This document shows, in pieces, positions 1-11,182 of a stretch of DNA of 64,000 bases; within the stretch, counting starts at the first letter, position 1; the number at the start of each line of letters is the position of its first letter. The stretch is taken from contig OZ231127.1 in the NCBI GenBank assembly GCA_965153355.1, positions 72,788,001 to 72,852,000 of the forward strand, read 5' to 3'. A program made the translations under genes and the position numbers. The notes below the pieces were generated by a model that did no database searches, was not told where the DNA came from, and was given only the letters and a program-made list of their open reading frames with translations. Origin of the DNA: Flaccisagitta enflata. Its lineage: Eukaryota; Chaetognatha; Sagittoidea; Aphragmophora.

Positions 1-509
1 CATTGAGACGTCAAAATTCAAGCTGCTGACTGCTCAAACACTGTCCTTTCACTGAACCTAGTCAAATTTCTCAAATCTTGCCATTGACCCCTCCATTTAG
101 ACCTAGAAAGTTCACATATACTAACTGACAAACCTCAGACCGAGGCCAAAATCTTGCCTCACAACATTTGCAGGCCCCAAATTTTGTTTACACTACCAAC
201 AGAATGAGCACAGACAGCAATTCCATGAATTTAGAGGAATTCCACGCGGCTAAAGTAGAGCAATCTCATTTTATATCTTAAAATCGATAAAAATCAATAT
301 TTTTTCATACTACCGACGTCTCAGAAATGATGCTCTAGTCCATGTCCAAATCTGTTTTGGAGCGAGGTCATTTGTTTTTAAACCTCGAGAGGGAGTACCT
401 CAGCCGTTTCAACATGATCTAAAATGTTGAGGGCAACGAATATAGGAAAAAGATCAATAAGAACTGAGAAGTAGGGAAAAGCCTTATTTTGAGGGTGGCT
501 TTCACACTT
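1..509. repeat. 883-bp direct repeat, copy 1
   Basis: This block recurs at 884-1392 with only scattered substitutions (for example gagcgaggtc against gagcagggtc). It probably continues left of the window. No reading frame of note lies in it. The sequence is AT-rich with runs of A and T and looks non-coding. Together with the spacer at 508-883 it forms one period of a tandem or segmental duplication. Confidence 0.9.
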
Positions 510-807
510 TAAACAGTTATGTGTGGTAAACTTTTTGTAAAAAAATGAAAAAAAATGTCATTTTTCATAATATTATTTCATTTTCTATCATAACCAAGCT
601 TTAAATATTGAAAAATACCTTTAAACAGCTCTTCTAAAAAAAATTTCATGTCACCTTGCCCCTTTAAACAGTTATGTGTAGTAAACTTTTTGTAAAAAAA
701 TGTCATTTTTCATAATATTATTTCATTTTCTATCATAACCAAACTTTAAATATAGAAAAATACCTTTAAACAGCTCTTCTAAAAAAAATTTCATGTCACC
801 TTGCCCC
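508..807. repeat. Tandem duplication, about 155-bp unit, two copies
   Basis: A unit beginning TTTAAACAGTTATGTG occurs at 508-662 and again at 663-807, both ending CATGTCACCTTGCCCC. The second copy lacks about 10 bases near a poly(A)-like run. The pair is the spacer between the two copies of the larger direct repeat, so this is a nested tandem structure. No gene is seen. Confidence 0.9.
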
Positions 808-883
808 TTATATGAGTGCAAACCAGTAGAAATCCCATTTTTCCCACTTTAAAAGGATACCACTGTAGCCCTACTAGGATATC

Positions 884-1392
884 CATTGAGACGTCAAAAT
901 TCAAGCTGCTGACTGCTCAAACACTGTCCTTTCACTGAACCTAGTCAAATTTCTCAAATCTTGCCATTGACCCCTCCATTTAGACCTAGAAAGTTCACAT
1001 ATACTAACTGACAAACCTCAGACCGAGGCCAAAATCTTGCCTCACAACATTTGCAGGCCCCAAATTTTGTTTACACTACCAACAGAATGAGCACAGACAG
1101 CAATTCCATGAATTTAGAGGAATTCCACGCGGCTAAAGTAGAGCAATCTCATTTTATATCTTAAAATCGATAAAAATCAATGTTTTTTCATACTACCGAC
1201 GTCTCAGAAATGATGCTCTAGTCCATGTCCAAATCTGTTTTGGAGCAGGGTCATTTGTTTTTAAACCTCGAGAGGGAGTACCTCAGCCGTTTCAACATGA
1301 TCTAAAATGTTGAGGGCAACGAATATAGGAAAAAGATCAATAAGAACTGAGAAGTAGGGAAAAGCCTTATTTTGAGGGTGGCTTTCACACTT
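884..1392. repeat. 883-bp direct repeat, copy 2
   Basis: Near-identical second copy of 1-509; both end at TTCACACTT and then diverge (AAACAG after the first, AAGCGTGG after this one). The high identity suggests a recent duplication or gene conversion. The following 1393-1709 holds nothing I can assign. Confidence 0.9.
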
Positions 1393-1709
1393 AAGCGTGG
1401 AAAGCATGCAGTGAATCATCTTCGTGAATTCAGTTCACCTTGAGCCGAGCAGGAATTAATTTCTAAAGAGATGTCGCTAATTTCGCTTTCTATGTATATA
1501 AGGACGTCATTTATTTCGAAAGATACAGTACAATGGGAGCAATGAGCTCCTCAGAAAGAGGGTCATTTCCTGTTTCCACATTTTAATGAAACAGCTTGAA
1601 CCATGGTTTTTCTGAAAGCTGACGAGCCAGAGCATTGCGTGAATAATATGTTGAATATAAGTTGACCAAAAACAAAAAAAGTCCAATACCTGTCCAGTTT
1701 CGAACCCGC

Positions 1710-2395
1710 TACAGTAGATGTCATCTAGACTTGGAAAAATGGGGGAATTTATTACAGAAAAACAAATAAACATAAAAGACTGATACTTGGAATATAAATT
1801 TATAAAACAATGCTTAATTGCCTATAGGAAAGAATTTTTTTCAGGAAACATTGTATAAATAAAATTGTTTAAATAAGATTTGCTACAACTTTCCCTTAAT
1901 ATGTTCTGTAAGAATATTGCTCGTGTGGCGGTTGCTAGGGAGCATCACAGGGCTGTCACACATAGTTATGCCCCCTAGCAACGGCTGAACAAGTAATATT
2001 CTTACACAACATATTGTGGGAAAGTTGTAGCAAACTTTATTTTAAACAATGTTCCCACAAAAAATTTCTCAAATTATCGATAGTTTCGCGTGAATACATG
2101 GAAATGTATTTCCATAGCAACTAACACCCACGGGCAATAAAGCATCTTTTTATTAGTCGCGTGCACGCGACTCTATGACCCACTCTGTCCATCTGTCGGT
2201 CCGTCCGTCCGTCTGTCTGTCGGTCGGTCCCACTTAGCTTTTTTAGCTTTTTCGCCGCTCCTGCCCACCCGCACGTGACTTCGGCTCGTGTATACGGCCT
2301 TGTTAGTCTATATTCCAAATATAAGTCTTTTAAGTATATTCGTTTGCCTGTAATGAATTCCCCCGTATTTTCAAGTCTAGACAACATCTACTGTA
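1710..2395. mobile_element. Fold-back (MITE-like) element with TACAGTAGAT termini, copy A
   Basis: The left end TACAGTAGATGTCATCTAGA is matched in inverted orientation by the right end TCTAGACAACATCTACTGTA. Inner parts also pair, for example TTTGCTACAACTTTCCC near 1881 with GGGAAAGTTGTAGCAAA near 2020. No transposase frame is present, so it is non-autonomous. A second copy lies at 19954-20538. This copy is interrupted at 2154-2305 by a GTCGCG-hairpin element. The superfamily is not determined; a TA or short target is possible. Confidence 0.8.
2154..2305 (-). mobile_element. GTCGCG-hairpin element, nested copy
   Basis: It reads AGTCGCGTGCACGCGACT at 2155-2172, then a GTCGGTCCGTCCGTC-like run, CCTGCCCACCCGCACG, and ends CGGCCTTGTT. 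On the minus strand this is the AACAAGGCC...CGCGACTAA orientation. It interrupts the fold-back element at 1710-2395. Comparison with the uninterrupted sister near 20450-20470 places the insertion next to TTA on both sides. Confidence 0.8.
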
Positions 2396-2479
2396 CTTAA
2401 AAGAGAAGACTCAAGTCCAACGCGCTACCAGTAAAGCTACCGCGCCGCGGGTAATTAAGTAGTGCCAATCGTTGGTTAT

Positions 2480-2673
2480 TTAGTCGGGTGCTCGCGACTC
2501 TACAACGCGCTATGTCGGTCGGTAGGTCAGTCGCCATTATCTCTTTTAGCGTTTTTGGCGTTTTTGGGCATCTTTTGCATTACTGCTCCTGCCCAAATGC
2601 TTAAGATAGCATGTTTAATCACTGCCCCTACCCACCCGCACGCGACTTCGGTAGCCGTGTATGCGGACTTGTT
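2480..2673 (-). mobile_element. GTCGCG-hairpin element
   Basis: This copy starts TAGTCGGGTGCTCGCGACTC (an imperfect hairpin), contains GTCGGTCGGTAGGTCAGTCG, TTACTGCTCCTGCCCA and CCCACCCGCACGCGACTTCG, and ends GCGGACTTGTT. Two core blocks ('gctcctgcccaaatg' and 'gcccctacccacccgc') are present as in other full copies. It lies only about 85 bp from the fold-back element at its left. Confidence 0.75.
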
Positions 2674-2813
2674 TTTTAATTGACTAGGCGCGTCTCACCT
2701 TAAACTCGACATAACGAGAATTCGTTCCGTTCCTTTGGCTTCACCGAAGATTTTACCTCCTGCATGTTTTATGTCATAAAATGGCCTAAAATTATCGTAG
2801 AAACTTTAAAAAA

Positions 2814-3031
2814 AACAAGGCCAACACCTATAAGTCGCGTGCGAGACTTACAGATTGACTTAGAATGACTTAGAATGGCTTAGAATGACTTAGTTTACCC
2901 TAAAATGACTTAAAATGACCTAAAGAAATAAAATTGATAAAAAAAGTAAAATGGGGACCGACCAACCGACCGACCGACCGACCGACGGACGGATGAAGCG
3001 GGGTGTAGAGTCGCGTGCACGCGACTAAAAA
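2814..3031 (+). mobile_element. GTCGCG-hairpin element with 'GACTTAGAAT' repeat cargo
   Basis: It begins AACAAGGCCAACACCTATAA, continues with about eight imperfect copies of a 10-bp GACTTAGAAT/GACTTAAAAT unit, then GACCGACCGACCGACGGACG-like repeats, and ends GTAGAGTCGCG with the 18-nt palindrome and CTAAAAA. The same subfamily recurs at 42583-42939. The usual GTGGGCAGGGGC core is replaced by the short repeats. Confidence 0.75.
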
Positions 3032-3118
3032 GGATTTTAGGGAGATCTATCGAATAGTGTTGGTTTTGTGTCGATCACACATGCACCACAAGGACAGGAG
3101 CGGTTTCAAGACAAACTA

Positions 3119-3315
3119 AAACAAGTGACGCGGTGTCACAATATCGTTGCGGACGGGTGGGCAGGGGCATCCAACCACCATACCCATACCATCCCATCCC
3201 CAAAACGTATCTTAAATGCTCGTTTTCCCACTTTTCAACTTGATGACCCCGGACGGACGGACGGACGGACCGACGGACAAAGCCTATAATAAGGTTGTGT
3301 GTCCGCAACTAAAAA
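3119..3315 (+). mobile_element. GTCGCG-hairpin element, GTTGC/GCAAC subfamily
   Basis: It begins AACAAGTGACGCGGTGTCAC, carries GCGGACGGGTGGGCAGGGGC and a GGACGGACGGACCGACGG run, and ends TGTCCGCAACTAAAAA. The terminal hairpin uses GTTG/CAAC rather than GTCGC/GCGAC. Other members of this subfamily are at 28004-28092, 29912-30124, 31466-31646 and a fragment at 47640-47730. Confidence 0.75.
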
Positions 3316-4069
3316 GTTGGAAATTTTTAAACCCCTTCGTCGTTGACATACTTTGAAATCTTTACTAGGGATTTCTATCCGGAACCTTCTGTTAAAAACA
3401 AATTTGCTTACTAAAAATATCAACTATCCAACATATTTCTAACCAACGTTACCCACATTGATCTACAATCAACGTGAAACATGCAGGCAGAAAGTATTTT
3501 TTTTTTTAGAAAAGTGTATCTTGCGATCTTACACTTACAGGTAGTACGTCAGCAAATGTAGGGGTGTTCATGAACATTATTCTATTTGACTGTTAAAAAA
3601 ACAGCATATATATACAGCAAAAATTGCAATTTTTAATAACATTTTTTTTTAAAGTAATCTAATTAAACATTGATTTTATTTTCTTTTATTCTATTTTCAC
3701 TTAAAAAAAATTTTTATAATAAATTTTTTTTATTTTTTTTATTTTTGTTAATCCAGGTGAAAGTCCCTGACGAAGGCCGAATAAAGGTCGAAATATTGGG
3801 AGAATTTTTAATGTAAATAATTTTATATAAGAATTTTATTATAATAATCATAAAAAGTTAATAGAAAAAATAAACATTTTTATTTTACAACTATTTTTTA
3901 TTGAAAAAATTTCATTATAAAAAATTGATATTAAAAAAAAATAAAAAAAGTTAAAAATGTGACTTCTAAGCAATGAGAACATAAGTTCATGAATGAATCA
4001 TATTATTCATTTATGGAAATACATGTTCTTACCCTTAATAAACGATATTATTTAATAATAATCCAGGTC
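3316..4069. other. AT-rich DNA, nothing assignable
   Basis: Long A and T tracts dominate, especially 3600-3960. Short inverted A/T runs could fold, but I see no convincing element ends and no coding frame. Confidence 0.5.
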
Positions 4070-4342
4070 TGTATATTGTTCTACATTCCCCCCCCCCTGT
4101 GGGGGGGGAAATAATCAAAGGGTTTAGAGATGGGGGGGTAATGCAAGGGGGAAAAAGAGAAGAAAAAAATTTAGGGAAAATAAAACTTTTGGCAGTACCA
4201 AATCATAAAAAATGATTAGTAAGACGTTTAAAATATTGTTTTATTGCCATATGGGGAAAAATCATTATGTAATGCGACGCAACGCATCTTGGGGAAGAAA
4301 ACCAGACAGGGGGGGAGCTAATCAAAGAACATGAAGGTATAT
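4070..4342. mobile_element. Poly-C/poly-G MITE-like element, copy 1
   Basis: It starts CTGTATATTGTTCTACATTC followed by (C)n and (G)n tracts facing each other, has conserved ATAATCAAAGGGTTTAGAGA, TTTTGGCAGTACCAAAT and TTTATTGCCATATGGGGA blocks, and ends in a G run with CTAATCAAAGAACATGAAGG. The ends form imperfect inverted repeats. Sister copies are at 22031-22337, 48925-49240 and 59069-59370. No coding capacity is seen. Confidence 0.75.
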
Positions 4343-4565
4343 AATTTATACATATACATTCATAGATTAATTAATATTCATATCAAGCTTATCATAAACA
4401 TACCGTTCATGGACACCCCATTATTCACTGACGGAATATCTCCGCACTCCGACTTTTTTTCCCTGCGCACCTCGCACCTTTCCTGCTGCTTACAAGCTGC
4501 GCCGAAGCTTTGGTCTTATGATGCTGCTGCTGCGTCGGACTGAGGCCGCATCGCTACAGCTGACC

Positions 4566-4674
4566 AGACAGAGAGACAGACAGAGAGACAGACAGACAGA
4601 CAGAGAGACAGACAGACAGACAGAGACAGACAGAGAGACAGACAGAGAGACAGACAGAGAGACTGGCAGAGAGA
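4566..4674. repeat. (GACA/GAGA)n microsatellite
   Basis: Alternating GACAGAGA and GACAGACA units. Every long frame across it is a low-complexity translation of the repeat. Confidence 0.95.
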
Positions 4675-5686
4675 TTGATTTCTAGCTTCTCGATAGACAA
4701 CGTCAATATCAGTGTCTCCCGTCTTCGTTGGCCAACCCCGCTCCATCATTTCCATTTTCTCAGAAGCCATGTACACATACAGAGGTTAAAAAAAAACTTT
4801 TAACATGTCTGGTATAGGTGGGATTTCTCTTCGGAGCAAGCAAACGCACTAGCGGCGCGTCTGCAGCCAATTTTGCAATTTGCGAGGAAAGCTTAATTTA
4901 CATGTCGCAGCGTGGTTATTTCTGCGACGTTTACAACTGACTTCGAATTAAATCTTGTTGTAAAAGGTAAAACGGCATCCAACCCGGCAATCTCTTTAGC
5001 GCAATCAAGCAAGAATTGAGTCGGATCTTAATACAAACCCATAAGTCAATGTATACTGAAACAATGGTTGGTAAAATCAAAATGATGAAGACGCGTGATC
5101 AATATAAAAGCAGAAAATTCAGTTTTTGTTGCTAAAAAAACGGAAGATGGATGAAATTGAAAAAAATAAAAACGATAAGTGTCTTAGAATTTGTCCCCTC
5201 ACATCCCCTGATAAGGATGAGCTGATCAAAAGACTTTCGAAAATATTGAAACACCCGACCAAGGAGCCATCTAGCGCAATCCGTGGCCCTTAGTGCGTCC
5301 GTCCGTTTAAAGTTTAAAGTTGTTTTTTGGGGTTTTCCGCTCCTGCCCACCCGACCGCTACTAACGTTGCCGATCTCAACATTTTTTTCGGTTTATCATC
5401 TTTGTAGATAAGCTGATTTCATTTTTCTTTTCATATAAAACCGTTAAAACGCCGACAATCGAGTTTCTATTATTCGATTTTTAGTCATTCTTGTGACAAT
5501 TATGTATCAGACAATATCATACATTTCTCTTTTATTACTCTTTTCTGTCATGAAGTAATCAAAGCACCCAGTCTGATTTTGTGATTTATTAGTTTTTGTT
5601 AAAAGAAACATCGTGATTTACTTTTTTCTTCATGAACAACGCTATTGTTATCATTGCAGCAGAAATTTTGTGCAACCTCGAGCAAA

Positions 5687-5687
<1 letters not shown>
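4675..5687. other. Unassigned DNA with a hairpin-element fragment
   Basis: Most of this stretch shows no gene. Around 5262-5375 the text GGAGCCATCTAGCGCAATCC followed by GTGCGTCCGTCCG and GCTCCTGCCCACCCG is a decayed piece of the GTCGCG-hairpin family, subfamily 3 (compare 11093-11182). Confidence 0.5.
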
Positions 5688-5774
<87 letters not shown>

Positions 5775-5775
5775 A

Positions 5776-5830
<55 letters not shown>

Positions 5831-5831
5831 A

Positions 5832-5922
<91 letters not shown>

Positions 5923-5936
5923 ATTCATCATCATCA
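5688..5936. repeat. (CAT)n microsatellite, about 80 units
   Basis: A nearly pure ATC/CAT repeat interrupted three times by an identical CAATTCATC junction (near 5772, 5828 and 5921). The regular interruption suggests internal duplication of the array. The long Ser/His/Ile frames over it are artefacts. Confidence 0.97.
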
Positions 5937-6177
5937 ACGTCTGTAAATTGTTACATTCGAATTGTGAACTGTGTAGGATACACTCGTTGGTTGATATGAG
6001 TGTAGCCTGCGTAAGTTTGAAGAGATGCAAAAATGACGCTTAAATGAACTCGAACATTAGTTATCTACAGAGTGAGAAACGATGGTGCAACACCGTAGGT
6101 GTAACTCATGGGTAAAAACGATATTCCGATCAAGTGTCAAGAAGGCGCGCGTATGGGTGGCGAGGAAGACAATTAAT

Positions 6178-6179
<2 letters not shown>

Positions 6180-6230
<51 letters not shown>

Positions 6231-6259
6231 GAGACAGACAGAGAGACAGACAGAGAGAA
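6180..6259. repeat. (GA)n passing into (GACA)n
   Basis: About 40 nt of GA followed by GACAGACAGAGA blocks. Flanking 5937-6179 and 6260-6456 contain no recognisable gene. Confidence 0.95.
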
Positions 6260-6456
6260 TGGGAGAGTATTTGATTGGATGATACAAGAGGAAGTGGGCG
6301 CGTATTGCAAACAGTCATAGACAAATGAATAAGTAAACAAACGTACGTGATGATAGGGTGGCTATAAAGGACCAGAGGCCAACTTAGCCTGAGTAAGTTA
6401 GAAGCTCAAAATGTCTTTACGTGTTCAAAGAAATTTCGCCGAAGTCGCGCCACCTA

Positions 6457-7205
6457 ATGGATGGCTGGATGGATGGATGGGTGGATGGATGGATGGATGG
6501 ATGGATGGATGGATGGATAGATAGATGGATGGATAGATTGATCAATGGATGGATGAATGAATGGTAAGATGGATGGATGGAAAGATGGATGGATGGATGG
6601 ATGGATGGAGGGATGGATGGATGGATGGATGGATGGATGGATGAATAGGTGGATGGATGAATAGATGGATGGCTGGATGGATGGATGGATACATAGATGG
6701 ATAGATAGATAGATGGATAGATTGATCGATGGACGAATGAATGAATGGATGGATGGATGGGTGGAAAGATAGAAGGATGAATTGATGGATGGATGGATGG
6801 ATGGATGGATGAATGGTTGGATAGATGGATGAATGGTTGGATGGATGGATGGATGGATGGATGGATGGATGGATGGATGGATGGATGGATGGATGGATGG
6901 ATGGATGGATGGATGGATGGATGGATGGATGGATGGATGGATGGATGGATGAATGAATGGATGAATGAATGGATGATGAATAAAGATGGATGGATGAATG
7001 GATGGATGGATGGATGGATGGATTAATGATTGAATGGATGGATGATGAATGAATGAATGAATGAATGGATGAATGATGAATATGGATGAATGAATGAATG
7101 ATGGATGAATGGATGGATGGATGGATGGATGGTTGGATGGATGGATGGATGGATGGATGGATGGATGGATGGATGGATGGATGGAGTGATGGGTGGATGG
7201 CTGGA
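6457..7205. repeat. (GGAT)n microsatellite array, about 750 bp
   Basis: ATGG/GGAT tetramers with frequent variants (GAAT, TAGA, GTTGGA) in the outer parts and a pure central block near 6840-6950. The mosaic of variants suggests an old array with a recently expanded core. Confidence 0.97.
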
Positions 7206-7595
7206 CTGGTGAGTGTGAATGGATTACCTTAGCTTCCGAAAAACGACAAAATAGAAAAAAAATAAGAGTAGGATAGATAAAAAAAAATTCAGAGTGCGTA
7301 ATCAGAGATACATACGGAGGAAGAATGAAAGTGGGTGGCTGGGAGATAGACCGATTTTGAAGAACAAAAAAAATTCGGATTCTTTTTTATTCTAGAAAGA
7401 GATTTGTGTGTATGAGAATGGCCCGGAACGTGCGGGGGTGGAGACCGCTTTATGCGTTGAAAAGGTCGAAATTTATCAGAATGCCTTTTTCGCGTGAATG
7501 TTCAAAATGAGATGATTTGAATCTCGAATGAACTTTATCTTTTTTGCGCCATGAGGTCATGACAAAAACAGGCAATACTTCCCGAAGACTTGGAA

Positions 7596-7649
<54 letters not shown>

Positions 7650-7801
7650 TTCGTTTTCATAAGAGAGTATCGCACGTGTATGAAAGAAAAAAGAAAATTG
7701 AGGCTGTAGTCTGAGACTGGTTTCAGGTATCTTCCAGACAAGAGCCAATGCCGGCTCACCGAAGCAATAGGTCAAAAACAAAACAAACAAGGTCAACAAA
7801 C
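7206..7801. repeat. Unassigned DNA with a (GA)n run at 7595-7647
   Basis: Apart from the dinucleotide run no gene or element ends are evident. Confidence 0.6.
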
Positions 7802-8200
7802 CTTAGTCGCGTGGTAGTAAGGGTAATTAGGGTAATTAGGGTAATTAAGGTAATAAAGGTAATAAAGTTGATAACGATAATAAAGGTAATTAAGGTAATA
7901 TAGGTAAAGGTAATGAAGTTAAAGGTACCTTAAGTACTTAAAGTAACCTAGAGTACCCTTAAGTACCCTAAACAACCCTAAAGTACTCTAAAAGTACCTA
8001 ATGTAACCTAAGTACACTATAGGACCCTTAAAGACCCTAAAGTACCCAAAAGTACCTAAAGTAACCTTAAATACCTATAGTACCCTTAAGTACCCTAAAG
8101 TACCCTTAAGTACCCTTAAGTACCCTTAAGTACCCTAAAGTAACTTTAAAATGAAGATTAGAGCCATATTTCAAAAAAGTTACGTTACGGACCGACCCAC
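7802..8200. mobile_element. Probable GTCGCG-hairpin element derivative filled with short tandem repeats
   Basis: It opens TTAGTCGCGTGG like the family terminus, then holds a TTAGGGTAA 9-mer array (7820-7850), diverged GGTAAT units, and a long array of TACCCTAAAG/TACCCTTAAG 10-mers (7925-8150), and reaches TACGGACCGACCC near 8190. The terminus plus a GACCGACC remnant supports assignment to the hairpin family, but the other end is not clear. Confidence 0.5.
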
Positions 8201-8622
8201 TGTGGGCTGAAACGTGCTCCAGGTGGCTCATTGAGGATTATCATTACATATTTTTAATTTCATCATTCTTAAAGATACTTAAGGAGTGAAAAACATTTGT
8301 TTGTATATTTTTATATGTATTTAGGCTATTCATACCCAATATCGACCCCTTTTATTGGATTTAATGCCTTAAGAGCTTTGAATACAAAGCAAATAGATTG
8401 CAAGAAAAAGAAGTAAAAAGCACAGCTAAGTCATCTTAAATTTAAAAAGTAAATTGTCTTTAGCTGATTTAATACATACATTCTTTTTCTTTAAAGAAGG
8501 AATTTCTCCCTTATCAAATTATGAAAACTCATTTTTCCGCTCATTCAGCTCACTTTATTTTCATTTAATATAAAATGAAAATGATTTAGCCTCAGTAAGA
8601 CAGAAAAATTATGAAGAAAAAT
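8201..8622. other. AT-rich DNA, nothing assignable
   Basis: No element ends or coding frame recognised. Confidence 0.4.
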
Positions 8623-8994
8623 GAAGTGTTTCACCCTACTTTTTGCATCATTATGAGGACAGTAATGAAGCTGGAATGGTTTTTTTAGACAAATTGTCTC
8701 CAAAGACACTTGGTGCATATATCTTTATTGTGTTCTCACCTAAAGTGCAGCTTGAACTATGCGATTAACATGAAACAAGCATGAAAATGATGTTTTTTGG
8801 TGAATTTCTGCTTACACTTTTTTTCATTTTCTGAGGTCGAAATTCTAAGAAAGCCAAACACAGGGAAATCTTGCATTTTGAAAAACATGGTTGTCTCTGT
8901 AATCGATTTGGGAAGAGAACTATGTTTTTTTTTTTTTTTTTTCATTTCCTATGCAAATTCAGAATTTTGACCAGCCCCCTATCAGTGACCAAAA
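8623..8994. repeat. Dispersed repeat family X, copy 1
   Basis: It shares an ordered series of blocks with 23787-24162: AGTGTTTCACCC, GACAAATTGTCTCCA, TGCTTACA, TTTTGCATTT, CTATGTT and CCTATCAGTGA. Identity is moderate, so this is an old pair. No frame is conserved between the copies, which points to a non-coding element. Confidence 0.65.
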
Positions 8995-9338
8995 ATAAAA
9001 TAAGCACAATTTTTCAAAACAATTGTTTTGCTAACATTGTTTTAACTTGGTCCTTTTGCTAAATAAATGCAAATTTTTCTTTTGAATATCATGTCTGAGC
9101 TATCTTAATCACTTTTATTCACTTATTTTTGCATTTTCATTTATACATTTTTTTCATTTTGACCCTCTTTGAAACACAAATGTTGCCTTTGGAGGGAAGC
9201 CGTTGTAAGTATTTGTATACTTCTGACTTCTTTTGACTTTTAATTTGAATTAGTGTATGATATTAACATATTTATGTTTTATAAAATTTTTGATTCACAG
9301 TACTTAATCATGATTTAAAATCAAGCCCACAGTGCAGA

Positions 9339-9339
9339 A

Positions 9340-9396
<57 letters not shown>

Positions 9397-9452
9397 CAGA
9401 GACAGAGAGAGACAGAGACAGACAGAGAGAGACAGAGAGAGAGAGAGAGACA
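9339..9452. repeat. (GA)n with GACAGA interruptions
   Basis: A pure GA run followed by GACAGAGA units; a smaller GA run sits at 9557-9582. 9583-9954 shows a short TCTCAGCTAAGTACA-type repeat (9775-9845) and no gene. Confidence 0.95.
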
Positions 9453-9954
9453 GGAATCATTTTGGTTTGGTTGCGGGAGAAAAAGAAATGTGCATGCACC
9501 TAGGTTTCCTTGTTTGTGCGAATCTGCGTGTACCTGCGTGTACCTGCATGTACCTGAGAGAGAGAGAGAGACCAGGAGAGAGAATCACGTGCTTTCATCT
9601 AGCTGTAATAATCTGATGTCATTAAAAAATACGAAAGCCGATGATGGAAACTCTTCTCTTTGCGATGGGCAGGGGCAGTGATGCAGGTGGGTAGGGTCAG
9701 CTTTACATGTAAACTGAGGCATCTTACAGATGTTTGCTGATGCTTCTAGAGACAATCCATACTACTAAGTACATCACACAGCCAAGTATATCTCAGCTAA
9801 GTACATCTCAGCTAAATACATCTCAGCTAAATATATCTCAGCCAATACAGTATGAGTACACCTCCTAAATAAAAAGTTCATATTTTTAAAAAGCGGTAGC
9901 GCAAAACAATATGTTGGGAGAGGGAGGGAAAAATGATCGAAAACTTCGGAGTAG

Positions 9955-10016
9955 AGAAAAAAAGCAAGAAAGTATGAAGGAAACAAAAAAGGAAGAAAGA
10001 AAGAAAGAAAGAAGAA

Positions 10017-10047
<31 letters not shown>

Positions 10048-10470
10048 AAGAAAAAAAGGGCAGAAAAAAGAATGAAGAAAAAAGAATGGAAGAAAGGAAC
10101 AGAAAAAGAAGAAAGAAAGAAGAATGAAGGAGAAGAAAGAAAGAAAAGAAGAAGAAAGAAAGAAAGAAGAAAGAAGAAAGAAAGAAAGAAAGACACATAA
10201 AAAGAATAGGAGAAAGATTGTCATGAATTATCATTCAACAAGAAGAAGAAAAAGAAAGAAGAAGATGAAAGAAGAAAAAGAAGAAAAATAAGAGGAAGAA
10301 GAAGAAGAAAAGAAAGAAGAAGAAGAAGAAGAAGAAGAAGAAGAAGAAGAAGAAGAAGAAATGAAGTGAAGGTTGCAATGATTCATCCTTTATAAAGTCA
10401 ACTGAGAAGAAGAAGAAGAACAAGAAGAAGAAGAAGAAGAAGAAGAAGAAGAAGAAGAAGAAGAAGAAGA
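9955..10470. repeat. Purine tract: (GAAA)n then (GAA)n
   Basis: More than 500 nt of nearly pure A/G on the plus strand, first AAAG/AAGA units, then two GAA arrays (10250-10360, 10406-10470). Phe/Ser-rich minus-strand frames are translations of the repeat. GAA tracts of this size can form triplex DNA. Confidence 0.95.
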
Positions 10471-11092
10471 TACTGGGGAAATATGGGGGAAGTTCCGAGA
10501 AGAATAAGAGCAACACAAATCATAACGGTTTGATTTAAAACAAGATAATTTGACCAAAAACTGCTTTTTTCCTTTTTTCCACATTATTACCTGTCCAGTT
10601 TAGGACCAGAAAATCGCAATTTGTACGTCTTTGTACGGCTTGAGCCATAGCATTCTGGATTCAGGACCCCTTAAGCTACATTTTGGCATAGGTCGCTCAT
10701 TGTGCGTCCTTGTGCAATTTTTTTTATTCATTGGTTAATAAAGCATGCAAATTAGGTCAAAAATGTAGTTATTGTAGGCTAATTCATAAGCGCTAAAAAT
10801 GTAAAAAATTATGTTTTTTTAAATTTTTCTAGACATGTAAACATAAATGAAGGAATCCAATCCAATATTGAAGATATCATGAGCTTTTTGTATCCTCAAC
10901 AGAAAATCCAAAAAAATCATTGATTTTTCTTGAAACTCAGCATGTTCCATTGTAATGTCCATTAAGATCACTCTTTTTCACCCTAGATCGCCATAAAACC
11001 TGTCAAATGGACTGGTAATGTATGCTAAAATGCCACTATGACCATTCTACTTAGTTTTAGCCATATTGCAGAGATGAAGGATTTTGACCCAA
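10471..11092. other. Unassigned AT-rich DNA
   Basis: I see no coding region or clear element termini. Confidence 0.4.
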
Positions 11093-11182
11093 TGAGCCAT
11101 CTAGCGTAGTCCATGGCCTTTAGTGCGACCGACCGACCGACCGACACAGCGGCTTCTAGAGTCGCGTTCACGCGACTAAAAA
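11093..11182 (+). mobile_element. GTCGCG-hairpin element, subfamily 3, short
   Basis: GAGCCATCTAGCGTAGTCCA is followed by GACCGACCGACCGACCGACA, then the hairpin AGTCGCGTTCACGCGACT at 11160-11177 and AAAAAG. The 5' part differs from the AACAAGGCC subfamily but matches the fragment near 5262, so two independent 5' modules are joined to the same 3' module. Confidence 0.65.
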
